Assembly: GCF_000974785.1 (NCBI RefSeq)
Contig: NZ_BBWV01000002.1
Span: 434,001-498,000 of the forward strand
Origin: Flavihumibacter petaseus NBRC 106054
GTDB lineage: Bacteria > Bacteroidota > Bacteroidia > Chitinophagales > Chitinophagaceae
Direction of reading: 5' to 3'
DNA: 64,000 nt
A program made the position numbers and the translations under genes. The notes beneath the pieces were generated by a model. The model ran no database searches, had not been told where the DNA came from, and saw nothing but the letters and a program-made list of their open reading frames with translations. Of the stretch, positions 46,857 through 55,388 are shown one piece after another (within the stretch, counting starts at the first letter, position 1; each line of letters starts with the position of its first letter).

Positions 46857-46905
46857 TCTTTGCGGCTTTGCCCATTTGCGGGGCGCGCCTGCGCCCTTGC
46901 GTGAA
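46857..46905 (-). repeat. CGCAAAG-type repeat arm (copy 3, inverted)
   Basis: Read on the minus strand it gives TTTCACGCAAGGGCGC, then GGCGCGCCCCGCAAATG and GGCAAAGCCGCAAAG, an inverted partner of 46631-46680. Confidence 0.65.
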
Positions 46906-46954
46906 AATGAAGTAGCGTGAACTACCGGCATTTTATAAAATAGCGGGAAAACGA

Positions 46955-47779
46955 TCAGCGTACCAACGCCTTCCGGAGCACGACCAATTCTTCGAGCAAT
47001 CCTTCGAGCAAGTCAAGCTGCAGCATATTGGCGCCATCGCTCAACGCCTCTGCGGGCTTCGGGTGGGTTTCGATGAATAGTCCGTCTGCCCCCGCAGCCA
47101 GTGCTGCTTTGGCAATTGTGCCGATCAGCTGCGGGTTGCCGCCAGTTACACCGGTTGTCTGGTTTGGCTGCTGAAGGCTGTGGGTGACGTCCATTACAAC
47201 GGGAACGCCGTGGGCCTTCATCCAGGGAATATTGCGGAAATCAACGACCAGGTCCTGGTACCCGAAAGTCGTGCCACGTTCTGTCAGGATGATTTTGTCA
47301 TTTCCGGCTTTTCGGATCTTGTCCACTGCAAATTTCATTGCGGGACCGCTTACAAACTGGCCTTTTTTGACATTTACGATCTTGCCGGTATGCGCCGCTG
47401 CCTGCAACAGGTCGGTCTGCCGGCACATGAATGCGGGGATCTGCAGCACATCCGCATAACCGGCAGCAGGAGCTGCTTCATCGTGCGCATGTATATCGGT
47501 AGTAGTGGGTAAGCTAAATTTTTCACCGGTTTTCTTCAGCAGCTCCAGGCCTATGTCGTCACCGAGCCCTGTGAAGGAAGAGGCGCTGGTCCGGTTTGCC
47601 TTGCGGTAGGAGGATTTAAATATATAGGGAATGCCCAGTCGTTTGCAGATGCCGCTTACCTTTTCAGCAACCTGCAGCAGAAGGGCTTCGTTTTCAATAA
47701 CGCAGGGACCCGCGATCAGGAAAAATTGCTTGTCGTCGTAAGTTTGTCCCTTGAACAGATCTTTTAAAAATGGTTCCAT
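46955..47779 (-). CDS. kdsA: 3-deoxy-8-phosphooctulonate synthase
   Basis: KdsA condenses PEP with arabinose-5-phosphate to make KDO-8-phosphate for lipopolysaccharide. The 274-residue protein has FFLIAGPCVIEN, FKSSYRKANRTSASSFTG, LPTTTDIHAHDEA, the VKKGQF loop, RGTTFGYQDLVVDFRN and VMDVTHSLQQPN. ATG 47779 (MEPFLKDLFKGQ) is the natural start; 23 further codons up to 47848 would run into the divergent promoter. It diverges from the threonine dehydrogenase gene. Confidence 0.96.
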   Translation of the reverse strand: MEPFLKDLFKGQTYDDKQFFLIAGPCVIENEALLLQVAEKVSGICKRLGIPYIFKSSYRKANRTSASSFTGLGDDIGLELLKKTGEKFSLPTTTDIHAHDEAAPAAGYADVLQIPAFMCRQTDLLQAAAHTGKIVNVKKGQFVSGPAMKFAVDKIRKAGNDKIILTERGTTFGYQDLVVDFRNIPWMKAHGVPVVMDVTHSLQQPNQTTGVTGGNPQLIGTIAKAALAAGADGLFIETHPKPAEALSDGANMLQLDLLEGLLEELVVLRKALVR

Positions 47780-47835
47780 TGCATGAAGGTATGAAAACGA
47801 TTGCGCCCGGCTCACCAAAAAAGCGCGGGGATTTG

Positions 47836-47843
47836 TACGTTTG
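47836..47843 (+). promoter_or_regulatory. -7 promoter element of the threonine dehydrogenase gene
   Basis: TACGTTTG matches TAnnTTTG exactly. The expected transcript start near 47850 leaves about 12 bases before the ATG at 47862. Confidence 0.6.
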
Positions 47844-47861
47844 CACACCTAATCTGTATAC

Positions 47862-48821
47862 ATGATCAAAGAGAAAATTCTCGTAATCGGCGCCTGCGGC
47901 CAGATCGGCGTTGAACTGACACTTGCCCTCCGAAAGATTTATGGCAATCAGCAGGTAATTGCTTCCGATCTGCGGGAAGAAAACGATTTGCTGAAGGGTA
48001 CGGGACCTTATGTGTCTATCGATGCGCTGAACAAGGAAATGCTGCATGTACTCATCATCCGGCAGAACATCACACAGGTTTACCTGCTTGCTGCCATTCT
48101 CAGTGCGACGGGAGAAAAGAACCCCAACCTTGCCTGGCACCTGAATATGCAGAGCCTCCTCAATGTGCTTGACATTGCACGTGAAGAGAAATTGCATAAG
48201 GTCTACTGGCCTTCCTCCATCGCCGTTTTCGGTCCTACATCACCAAAAAAGAATTGCCCCCAGTACACCATCATTGAACCCACCACGGTCTATGGCATTT
48301 CCAAGTATGCCGGTGAGTTCTGGTGCAATTATTATTTTCAGCGGTTCGGTGTGGATGTACGCAGCCTCCGATATCCGGGACTCATCAGTTATAAATCAGC
48401 ACCCGGTGGCGGCACAACCGACTATGCCGTGGAGATCTATCACGAAGCATTGGAGGAAAAGACGTATAAATCCTTCCTGAAAGAAGATACCTATCTGCCT
48501 ATGATGTATATGCCCGATGCTATCCGGGCAACCATTGAGCTGATGGAAGCACCTGCAGACAAAATCACGGTACGTACTTCCTATAATCTTTCCGGAATGA
48601 GTTTTTCTCCGAAAGAAATAGGTGCTTCCATACGCAGGGAAATCCCCGATTTCTCCCTTACCTATGAACCGGACTACCGTCAGGCGATTGCGGACAGCTG
48701 GCCGCAAAGTATTGATGACAGTGTTGCCCGTCGTGACTGGGGCTGGAAAGAGGAATTTGATCTTGATGGCATGACAAAGGATATGCTGGAGAATTTGAAG
48801 GGGCAGTACAGCAATGAGTAA
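47862..48821 (+). CDS. SDR-type L-threonine 3-dehydrogenase
   Basis: The 319-residue extended SDR has the NAD motif VIGACGQIG, LLAAILSATGEKNP, WPSSIAVFGPTSP, the YGISKYAGE catalytic tyrosine-lysine pair, RYPGLISYKSAPGGGTTDY and DSWPQSIDDS. These are the hallmark blocks of the epimerase-like threonine dehydrogenases known from Flavobacterium frigidimaris, different from the zinc-dependent Tdh. It converts L-threonine to 2-amino-3-oxobutanoate; the usual partner ligase (kbl) is not in the window. Confidence 0.93.
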   Translation: MIKEKILVIGACGQIGVELTLALRKIYGNQQVIASDLREENDLLKGTGPYVSIDALNKEMLHVLIIRQNITQVYLLAAILSATGEKNPNLAWHLNMQSLLNVLDIAREEKLHKVYWPSSIAVFGPTSPKKNCPQYTIIEPTTVYGISKYAGEFWCNYYFQRFGVDVRSLRYPGLISYKSAPGGGTTDYAVEIYHEALEEKTYKSFLKEDTYLPMMYMPDAIRATIELMEAPADKITVRTSYNLSGMSFSPKEIGASIRREIPDFSLTYEPDYRQAIADSWPQSIDDSVARRDWGWKEEFDLDGMTKDMLENLKGQYSNE

Positions 48822-48871
48822 ACTGCAGATTTCAGCGATAATCCTTATATTGCCGACTAATTTGGTAGACT

Positions 48872-50116
48872 ATGAAGCGGTTTTTGATCCTGTTGCTGGC
48901 AGCATTGCCGGGTTATTTCACTTTTGCGCGTTCTGGTGACGGCTCTCCAGTACCGCTGAAAACGGGTAACTGGAAAGGTGTATTGCAGCGTGCTGACGGT
49001 GGCCAGATCGTTTTCATTTTTGACGTCCGGTATGAAAAAGGAAAACCGTTATTGCGCATCCATAATGCGGGAGAGCGGTTGGAAGTGAAACAGGTGAGCC
49101 AGTCCGCCGACTCTGTGTTTATCGAAATGCCGTTTTTTGAATCTTCTTTCCGGTTACAGCAGCAACCGGATGGTTCGCTTGCCGGTAACTGGATCAAAGG
49201 TACCAGCAGCAAAACCATCGTGATGCCCTTCACTGCCACCCCCGGCAACATCCCGCGTTTCACGGCGGCGGCAGCTCCCCAGGCCAATCTGACTGGCAAG
49301 TGGGAACTCACATTTTCAAAAAACGGCGATACAACTCCTGCTGTTGCTCAGCTGCAACAGAAAGGCGCGTTGCTTACCGGAAGTATCCTGACTCCCACCG
49401 GCGATTACCGCTACCTGGAAGGGATCGTTGCGGGTGACAGCCTTTACCTCAGCACCTTTGACGGTAGCCACGCCTATGTATTTACAGCTGCAGTCGGTGA
49501 GGGGCAAACGCTCAGGGGTGGCCGTTTTATATCAGGCCCTGTTTACCAGGAAGATTTTACAGGCAGGAAAAATGAGCAGGCTATGTTGCCTATGGAAGAA
49601 GTGGCCATGCGGCTGAAAGGGGATGAGGACCGGCTCAATTTCAGGTTTCCCGATATCAATGGCAAGCCGGTGGGCATCAATGACAAACGATTCGCCGGAA
49701 AAGTGGTGATCGTGCAGATCATGGGCAGCTGGTGCCCGAACTGCATGGATGAAACAGCCTTCCTGAGTGAATATTACCGCAGGAACCGCGGGCGCGGGGT
49801 GGAAATGGTTGCCCTTGCCTATGAGTATAGCACCGATACGGCCCGATCGAACAAGACGCTTCGCAAATTCCGCGATCGCTTCAATGTAACGTACCCGATA
49901 CTGCTGACCGGCGTTACAACGGGTGATACCTTGCGGACACAGAAAACATTGCCGCAGCTGACAGAGATCAAATCTTTTCCCAGTACTGTCTTTATCGGCC
50001 GCGACGGCCGGGTGAAAAAAGTGCACGGCGGCTTTTTTGGTCCCGCTACCGGAGAAGCTTATACGCAGTATAAGGCGGAGTTTGAAGAAACGGTGAATAG
50101 TTTGCTGGTGGAGTAA
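48872..50116 (+). CDS. TlpA-like thioredoxin-domain secreted protein
   Basis: The 414-residue protein has a signal peptide (MKRFLILLLAALPGYFTFA). A beta-rich N-terminal region of about 240 residues with two lipocalin-like repeats (GNWKGVLQRADGGQIVF and GKWELTFSKNGDTTP) comes next. The C-terminal thioredoxin domain has the SWCPNC redox pair at about residue 287 and the cis-proline in KSFPSTVFIG. Such proteins reduce or isomerise disulfides, or donate electrons for cytochrome c maturation, in the periplasm. The TAATTTG box at 48858-48864 would give an almost leaderless transcript. Confidence 0.88.
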   Translation: MKRFLILLLAALPGYFTFARSGDGSPVPLKTGNWKGVLQRADGGQIVFIFDVRYEKGKPLLRIHNAGERLEVKQVSQSADSVFIEMPFFESSFRLQQQPDGSLAGNWIKGTSSKTIVMPFTATPGNIPRFTAAAAPQANLTGKWELTFSKNGDTTPAVAQLQQKGALLTGSILTPTGDYRYLEGIVAGDSLYLSTFDGSHAYVFTAAVGEGQTLRGGRFISGPVYQEDFTGRKNEQAMLPMEEVAMRLKGDEDRLNFRFPDINGKPVGINDKRFAGKVVIVQIMGSWCPNCMDETAFLSEYYRRNRGRGVEMVALAYEYSTDTARSNKTLRKFRDRFNVTYPILLTGVTTGDTLRTQKTLPQLTEIKSFPSTVFIGRDGRVKKVHGGFFGPATGEAYTQYKAEFEETVNSLLVE

Positions 50117-50123
50117 GGGAAGA

Positions 50124-50285
50124 GTTGTTTAGTAGTTTGGGAGTTTAGTTGTTTAGTGGTTGCTTTGTTGCTGGAGGAGTTACAATTGTCCTGACGACAA
50201 CTTCAAACTCATTGTTCCGCCGAAATATTTCATCATTTCCGGTCCCCCAACTTGTAAACAAATAAACAGCTAAACTCTTAAACTG
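50124..50285. repeat. TTTAG-type intergenic element with inverted arms (copy 2)
   Basis: Left arm 50124-50160 and right arm 50253-50285 form an inverted repeat with a 22-base core (50134-50155 with 50263-50284, about 20 of 22 matching). About 95 bases of unrelated sequence lie between. It sits between convergent genes and could act as a two-way terminator. Confidence 0.7.
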
Positions 50286-50306
50286 CAGCTCCAGGCTCTT
50301 CCTTCA

Positions 50307-50717
50307 TTACATCAAAGCCAGATCTGCCACAGTCTTTGTATCCAGTACTGTCAACGTTGCGTCACGTACTTCACGCATGAGATGATTCAGGCCGCAGCTC
50401 TTTTCATCGCAATCAGCGCAACGTTTGTAGAAATTAAGGCTGGCGCAGGGTACCAGGGCGATCGGGCCGTCTAGCAGCCGGATGACTGTGGAGACTTTGA
50501 TCTTTTGCGGCGGCTGCGCAAGAAAATAGCCACCGCCTTTTCCTTTTTTGCTTTCCAGGAGCCCGGCCTTGCGGAGGTCCAGCAGAATGCTTTCCAGGAA
50601 TTTGATGGGAATGCTTTTTTCTTCGGCAATTTCAGCAATCAATACTGGTCCCTTTTTGTCCTGCTGGGCCAGGTAACTTAATGCCTTCAGCCCATACTGG
50701 GTTTTCTTCGAGATCAT
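50307..50717 (-). CDS. Rrf2 family transcriptional regulator
   Basis: A 136-residue winged-helix regulator with MISKKTQYGLKALSYLA, the recognition helix region IPIKFLESILLDLRKAG, the wing KKGKGGGYFLAQPP, and a cysteine set (CASLNFYKRCADCDEKSCG) that can bind an iron-sulfur cluster as in IscR, NsrR or CymR relatives. It starts 8 bases after dapB on the same strand, so it may be read through from the parA-dapB operon. The regulated genes are unknown. Confidence 0.92.
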   Translation of the reverse strand: MISKKTQYGLKALSYLAQQDKKGPVLIAEIAEEKSIPIKFLESILLDLRKAGLLESKKGKGGGYFLAQPPQKIKVSTVIRLLDGPIALVPCASLNFYKRCADCDEKSCGLNHLMREVRDATLTVLDTKTVADLALM

Positions 50718-50725
50718 AGCCTAAT

Positions 50726-51442
50726 TTACAATCCTAATACGTCTTTCATCGTATAAATGCCTTTTTTTCCGGCCAAAAATTCCGCCGCAAGCACCGCGCC
50801 GGTGGCAAATCCGGTCCGGCTGTGCGCAGTATGGATGATTTCGATATCGTCAATAGCAGAGGAATACAACACTTTGTGGGTTCCTGGTGCCGGATCAATC
50901 CTTTCACTGATAATTGCCAGTTCCTCCGCCTTGTCGCTCGCATGATTCACCCATTGCTTCTTGGCGGGGTATCGTTGGAGGATCTGTTCCGCGAGGCTAA
51001 CCGCCGTACCGCTTGGGGCATCCTTTTTCTGCGTATGGTGGATTTCTTCCATCCGGATCGCATATTCGGGATGCGGCGCCATCAGTTCTGCGAGGCGTTT
51101 GTTAACCTCAAAGAAGATATTCACCCCTACGGAAAAATTACTGGCATACAGGAAACTGCCCTGCTCCTGCAGGCAGTATTCTTCGATTGCTTCGTATTTG
51201 TCCAGCCAGCCGGTGGATCCGCAAACCACGGGTACATGGAAACTGAGCAACCGTTTCAGGTTGTCAAATGTGCTATGGGGGGAAGTAAATTCAATGGCAA
51301 CATCGACCCTGGCCAGGTTTTCTGCCGTGAATGCATCCATATTTCCCAGGTCAATCGTCAGCACGATCTGATGTCCGCGGGACAAGGCAATCTGTTCGAT
51401 CGCTTTTCCCATTTTTCCATATCCAATAAGCGCAATATTCAT
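50726..51442 (-). CDS. dapB: 4-hydroxy-tetrahydrodipicolinate reductase
   Basis: DapB reduces hydroxy-tetrahydrodipicolinate in the lysine/diaminopimelate pathway. The 238-residue protein has the NAD(P) turn GYGKMGKAIEQIA, VAIEFTSPHS, VVCGSTGW, the catalytic EIHHTQKKDAPSGTA block at about residues 133-147, and HSRTGFATGAVLAAEFL. It pairs with dapD at 57.3 kb. A CGCAAAG repeat lies between it and the DUF5683 gene, 228 bases in all. Confidence 0.96.
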   Translation of the reverse strand: MNIALIGYGKMGKAIEQIALSRGHQIVLTIDLGNMDAFTAENLARVDVAIEFTSPHSTFDNLKRLLSFHVPVVCGSTGWLDKYEAIEEYCLQEQGSFLYASNFSVGVNIFFEVNKRLAELMAPHPEYAIRMEEIHHTQKKDAPSGTAVSLAEQILQRYPAKKQWVNHASDKAEELAIISERIDPAPGTHKVLYSSAIDDIEIIHTAHSRTGFATGAVLAAEFLAGKKGIYTMKDVLGL

Positions 51443-51574
51443 AGGGCGTAAAGTTAATCAGAAAAGAAAGACAGACAAGCCGCGTCCCGGCAACCTGCAT
51501 TTCTTTCCCGAGTGCGCAACTTCACACGGGAATTTAACAACGTTGCATAGTACTGGAGAGGTTCGCATAAATAC

Positions 51575-51612
51575 ATCTTTGCGGCTCTGCACCTTTGCGT
51601 ACTCTGCGTGGA
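51575..51612 (-). repeat. CGCAAAG-type repeat (copy 4)
   Basis: On the minus strand the block reads CCACGCAGAGTACGCAAAG, then GTGCAGAGCCGCAAAGATG, with the same roughly 9-base word phasing as the other copies, between dapB and the DUF5683 gene. Confidence 0.55.
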
Positions 51613-51670
51613 ATAAAAAAAGCGCGCAGCGCCAGCCAATTAAGCGGGAAAAATCGTTGCGTGCTTTTCC

Positions 51671-52357
51671 TTACCGAACAGACAGTGGTGCTGATCGCTT
51701 CGCTTTATGAATATCAAAGGCGAGGCTTAGTCCCGCAGTGCCCGGCGAGAACCCTGCCGTCGCCATGGCCGATCCGGTGCTGCTTACGCCGGGGAAGGTG
51801 GGCTTGATCCTCATACTGATATTGGGACTGACATCAAAATCCTTCAGGTGGGCATCAACGGTAGCATCCACTACATTGAGTCCCCAGAAAAGCATAAAGA
51901 TCAGTACCGAGTAGTCGATATTCCTGCGAAACTCCCGGCGGTAGTTGTCGAGTGAGGTCGTTTCGTCCGGAACGAAAGGTTTCAGGTAATCGGCAACATC
52001 GTCATACTCATCGGTAAGCTTATTGACGCTCACTTTGTACGCATAGTTCACCTCGTTGTAGGTCTTCACGTTGTTGATAAATACAGCGCCTGTAATGCCC
52101 AGCGCAGCATACACAATCGGGATCTTCCAGTATTTTTTGTTGTATGCCTGTCCCCAGCCCGGAATGATTGCGGAACGTATGGCTGCCTTCCTGGGACTGT
52201 GTTTGGTAGTGGTATCGTCAATATTAAGCGGTGAGACGTCCATTTTCTGTGCAGTGACACTGTCCAGGCTTCCCCGCACCTGGGCAATAGCGGGCCGCGT
52301 GGCCAGCAGCCCCGGAATTCCCAGTAACAAAAGACACCAAATGCGGATGCTTTTCAT
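51671..52357 (-). CDS. DUF5683 domain-containing membrane protein
   Basis: A 228-residue protein with a signal peptide, the conserved block RKAAIRSAIIPGWGQAYNKKYWKIP, two membrane segments (VYAALGITGAVFI and YSVLIFMLFWGLNVVDATVDAHL), and a C-terminal tail. DUF5683 genes regularly follow parB in Bacteroidota. The function is unknown. It starts 4 bases after the parB stop, so it is probably in the par operon. Confidence 0.88.
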   Translation of the reverse strand: MKSIRIWCLLLLGIPGLLATRPAIAQVRGSLDSVTAQKMDVSPLNIDDTTTKHSPRKAAIRSAIIPGWGQAYNKKYWKIPIVYAALGITGAVFINNVKTYNEVNYAYKVSVNKLTDEYDDVADYLKPFVPDETTSLDNYRREFRRNIDYSVLIFMLFWGLNVVDATVDAHLKDFDVSPNISMRIKPTFPGVSSTGSAMATAGFSPGTAGLSLAFDIHKAKRSAPLSVR

Positions 52358-52361
52358 GTAT

Positions 52362-53282
52362 TTAGTTCACCTGCACACCCATCGATTCAAGGAGCTTATT
52401 CAGTTCCTGGATCGAATAATATTCCAGTGTGATACTGCCATGTCCTTTTTTGTTATGGTTCAGTTTTACACGGGTGCTGAAATGCGTTGCTAAATTATCT
52501 TCTATTTTCTTGTAGGCAGGGGGAAGTGCCTGATTTGCAGCAGATTTAACAGTGTTACCACCTTCCTTGTACATTTTGCGGACAAGCTCTTCGGTTTGTC
52601 TCACCGACAAACCTTTCTCTTTGATCTCCTTGAAGATGAAGAGTTGCTTGTCTACCACATCAACGTTGATCAGCGCCCGGGCATGTCCCATACTGATCAC
52701 ATTGTTCCTTACCGCTACCTGGATATCGGGTGGCAGCTTTAGCAGGCGAATATAATTGGCAACGGTACTTCTTTCCTTGCCCATCCTTTCGGCGACCTGC
52801 TCTTGCGTATAAGTGAGTTCATCCATCATGCGCTTGTAGCTGAGGCTCACTTCGATTGCATTCAGGTCTTCACGCTGCAGGTTTTCCAGCAGGGCCAGTT
52901 CAAGGAGTTGCTGGTCGTTTGCCTGGCGCACATAGGCCGGCATGTCTTTCAGGCCGGCGATCTTGGCAGCACGGAAACGGCGTTCACCGGAAATCAGGCG
53001 GTATTTTCCTGACGGCAGTTTGGAAACCGTTACGGGCTGGATGATATCATGGATCCTGATGGAAGCCGCAAGTTCATTCAGGGCCTGCTCATCGAAATCG
53101 TGGCGGGGCTGTTTGGGATTGGTTTCAATCTCCGTCAGTGCAATCCTGTTCATGCTGGTAGCCGCTTCCACCACCTGCGGCTTCAGCTGGCCGGAGGTGT
53201 TCTTAAGGTCGGCATCTATATTCTGGAGTAAGGAACGTATCCCTTTTCCAAGGGCATCATTTTTTTTATTGGGAGTAGACAT
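52362..53282 (-). CDS. parB: Chromosome-partitioning protein ParB
   Basis: A 306-residue ParB/Spo0J protein: N-terminal CTPase domain with SGERRFRAAK at about residues 93-102, helix-turn-helix for parS (EQVAERMGKERSTVANYIRLLKLP), and a C-terminal dimerisation helix. It spreads from parS and loads SMC. It follows parA by 15 bases. I see no clear parS palindrome (GTTTCACGTGAAAC type) in the window. Confidence 0.95.
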   Translation of the reverse strand: MSTPNKKNDALGKGIRSLLQNIDADLKNTSGQLKPQVVEAATSMNRIALTEIETNPKQPRHDFDEQALNELAASIRIHDIIQPVTVSKLPSGKYRLISGERRFRAAKIAGLKDMPAYVRQANDQQLLELALLENLQREDLNAIEVSLSYKRMMDELTYTQEQVAERMGKERSTVANYIRLLKLPPDIQVAVRNNVISMGHARALINVDVVDKQLFIFKEIKEKGLSVRQTEELVRKMYKEGGNTVKSAANQALPPAYKKIEDNLATHFSTRVKLNHNKKGHGSITLEYYSIQELNKLLESMGVQVN

Positions 53283-53297
53283 GTGACAATAATAATT

Positions 53298-54119
53298 TTA
53301 GGATTCATCTTCTTCGGGCACTTCAATAATCCGGTCTTCCTGGCTGATCTTCGTCATATTGTTCTTTTGCAGGATCTCTTTCGCCAGGTTGAGGTAGTTC
53401 ACAGAACCCTTGCTAAAGGCGTCATACAGGATAACAGGTTTTCCGACAGACGGCGCTTCGCTGATCCTGGTGTTGCGGTGAACAATGGTATCGAATACCA
53501 GTTCATCGAAGTGGCGGCGCACTTCACTGACCACCTGGTTGCAGAGACGAAGACGGCCATCGTACATGGTCATCAGAATGCCTTCAATTTCCAGTTCCTG
53601 GTTGAGGCGGTTCTGAACGATTTTGATCGTATTCAGGAGTTTACCGAGGCCTTCCAGGGCGAAGAATTCCGTTTGTACAGGAACGATCACCGAATTGGCG
53701 GCTGTTAATGCGTTGACGGTAATCAGGCCAAGGGAAGGGGAGCAGTCGATCACTACAAAATCATAATCATCCAGCACCGGTTGCAGAATTCCTTTGAGCA
53801 CCTGTTCCCGGTTGGGGTAGTTGATCATTTCGATCTCGGCACCGACAAGGTCGATGTGAGAAGGAACAACATCGAGATGGGGCACTTCCGTTTTCAGGAT
53901 CACGTCCCGGATCGGGGTCTGATTGACCATGCAATCATAAAGGCTCTGGGTAATGTTATGCAGGTCAAAACCCACGCCGGTGGTGCTGTTCGCCTGGGGA
54001 TCAGCATCCACCAGCAGCGTGCGGAATTCGAGTACCGCGAAACTCGCTGCCAGGTTAATAGCCGTGGTGGTTTTGCCCACGCCGCCTTTCTGATTTGCTA
54101 CGCCGATAATTCTAGCCAT
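53298..54119 (-). CDS. parA: Chromosome-partitioning ATPase ParA
   Basis: A 273-residue deviant Walker-type ATPase with KGGVGKTTT near residue 11, LVDADPQAN, and [10 protein letters not shown]. It works with ParB to segregate origins. The frame is open to 54248, but that overlaps the hydrolase gene by 119 bases. ATG 54119 ([10 protein letters not shown]) is the family start. The hydrolase, parA, parB, DUF5683 and perhaps dapB form a minus-strand operon. Confidence 0.96.
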   Translation of the reverse strand: MARIIGVANQKGGVGKTTTAINLAASFAVLEFRTLLVDADPQANSTTGVGFDLHNITQSLYDCMVNQTPIRDVILKTEVPHLDVVPSHIDLVGAEIEMINYPNREQVLKGILQPVLDDYDFVVIDCSPSLGLITVNALTAANSVIVPVQTEFFALEGLGKLLNTIKIVQNRLNQELEIEGILMTMYDGRLRLCNQVVSEVRRHFDELVFDTIVHRNTRISEAPSVGKPVILYDAFSKGSVNYLNLAKEILQKNNMTKISQEDRIIEVPEEDES

Positions 54120-54129
54120 AATAGGGTCC

Positions 54130-54813
54130 TTATAAAGCAATACTGCCGCCAATGGCGGGCAGGTGCAATTTTCTGCCGGCAGCGGAAAATACCTGCTGCG
54201 CAGCCTGGTGATCGATCTTGATATATCCGAAAGTATCGTAATGCACACCGACTACCTGCTGGCATTGAACCATTTCGGCAGCGGCTAACGCATCGTGAAC
54301 GTCCATCGTAAAATTGTCGCCAATCGGCAATACCGCAAAATTAAGTTTTGCCCAGCGGGGGATCAGCTGCATGTCAAGGGTAAGCGAAGTATCGCCGCTA
54401 TAATAGAAATTGCCGGCGTCAGAAAACAGGATAAAACCCATGGGGTTGCCGCCATAGCTGCCATCGGGCAATCCGCTGGAATGCTGCGCCACCACACATT
54501 TTACCCGGAAATCACCAAAGTCCCAACTGCCGCCGGTATTCATCGGATGGGTATTCTCCACGCCATTTTTATTCAGCCATTCATGGATCTCAAAACTGGC
54601 GATCACTTTCGCGCCCGTCCTTTTGGCAACAGCAATGGCATCCGCCACATGGTCACCATGCCCGTGCGACAACAGGATATAATCCGCCGGAATGGTATTC
54701 ACGTCCACCACATCCTTTGCCAGCTCATTATAAGTGACAAACGGATCGAAGAGTACGTGTTTCCCGTTGAGCCTCACGGAAAAACAGGAGTGACCATAAT
54801 AGGTGAATTGCAT
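54130..54813 (-). CDS. Metal-dependent hydrolase, UPF0173 / UlaG-like metallo-beta-lactamase fold
   Basis: A 227-residue protein of the metallo-beta-lactamase fold with the metal-binding [10 protein letters not shown] at about residue 50, [11 protein letters not shown] and [11 protein letters not shown]0173 proteins hydrolyse phosphodiester-type or other ester bonds; the natural substrate is not established. It is first in the operon that includes parA and parB, and has a good promoter box upstream on the minus strand. Confidence 0.9.
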   Translation of the reverse strand: MQFTYYGHSCFSVRLNGKHVLFDPFVTYNELAKDVVDVNTIPADYILLSHGHGDHVADAIAVAKRTGAKVIASFEIHEWLNKNGVENTHPMNTGGSWDFGDFRVKCVVAQHSSGLPDGSYGGNPMGFILFSDAGNFYYSGDTSLTLDMQLIPRWAKLNFAVLPIGDNFTMDVHDALAAAEMVQCQQVVGVHYDTFGYIKIDHQAAQQVFSAAGRKLHLPAIGGSIAL

Positions 54814-54841
54814 GGCTGATTACCTTTAGGGGTAAGGATGG

Positions 54842-54849
54842 CAAAAATA
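54842..54849 (-). promoter_or_regulatory. -7 promoter element for the hydrolase-parAB operon
   Basis: On the minus strand the site reads TATTTTTG, an exact TAnnTTTG match. The expected start near 54835 leaves a leader of about 22 bases before the ATG at 54813. Confidence 0.55.
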
Positions 54850-54878
54850 ATATTTCAGGCCAACAAAAAAGGAACAAC

Positions 54879-55379
54879 ATGTACACCATCATTTCCGGGA
54901 CCAACAGACCAGGGAGTAATACGATTAAAATAGCCGCCCAATATCAGGAATTACTGAAAGCCAAAGGAATAGATGCAAAGATGATTTCACTGGAGAATCT
55001 TGAAGTCGGCACCCGCAACGACGCGATCCGTGCCCTGGAAGAAACCATTCTGATCCCATCAGAAAAATTCATATTTGTTTCTCCTGAATATAACGGGAGC
55101 ATTCCCGGGGTACTGAAATCTTTATTTGACAGCAGCGATATTCAGCGCGTATGGTGGGGGAAAAAAGCGTTGCTGACTGGGGTATCCACCGGCAGGGCAG
55201 GGAATCTGCGTGGTATGGAACACCTTACCGGTATCCTCCATTATATGAAAGTAGTGGTGCATCCGAACAAACTGCCTATCTCGGTGGTAAATGTGCTGTT
55301 GAACCTGGATGGCACAATCAAAGACCCTGCTACCCTCAGGGCCATTGACCAGCAGCTGAATGAGTTCATCGCATTTTAA
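54879..55379 (+). CDS. NADPH-dependent FMN reductase family protein
   Basis: A 166-residue flavodoxin-like reductase with the FMN phosphate loop GTNRPGSNT at residues about 6-14, SPEYNGSIPGVLKSLFD and GVSTGRAGN. It belongs to the ArsH/ChrR/azoreductase-like group that reduces flavins, quinones or chromate. It diverges from the UPF0173 hydrolase and lies 9 bases before the phosphoesterase gene, so those two are probably co-transcribed. Confidence 0.92.
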   Translation: MYTIISGTNRPGSNTIKIAAQYQELLKAKGIDAKMISLENLEVGTRNDAIRALEETILIPSEKFIFVSPEYNGSIPGVLKSLFDSSDIQRVWWGKKALLTGVSTGRAGNLRGMEHLTGILHYMKVVVHPNKLPISVVNVLLNLDGTIKDPATLRAIDQQLNEFIAF

Positions 55380-55388
55380 ATTTTACGC

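Larger units (their letters stand above)
46582..46954. other. Intergenic region holding a pair of inverted CGCAAAG-type repeats
   Basis: No gene is seen between the convergent isoaspartyl peptidase and kdsA genes. The region is framed by two repeat arms, 46631-46680 and 46857-46905, and carries several GGCGCGCC words. The 175 bases between the arms have no long frame. Confidence 0.6.

Noticed and set aside
54120-54248. Longer N-terminus of ParA
   Set aside because: Would overlap the hydrolase gene by 119 bases and is not conserved in ParA proteins.
50307-54300. parS centromere near parAB
   Set aside because: No GTTTCACGTGAAAC-like palindrome was found; the closest TGTTTCCC stretch near 54760 lacks symmetry.
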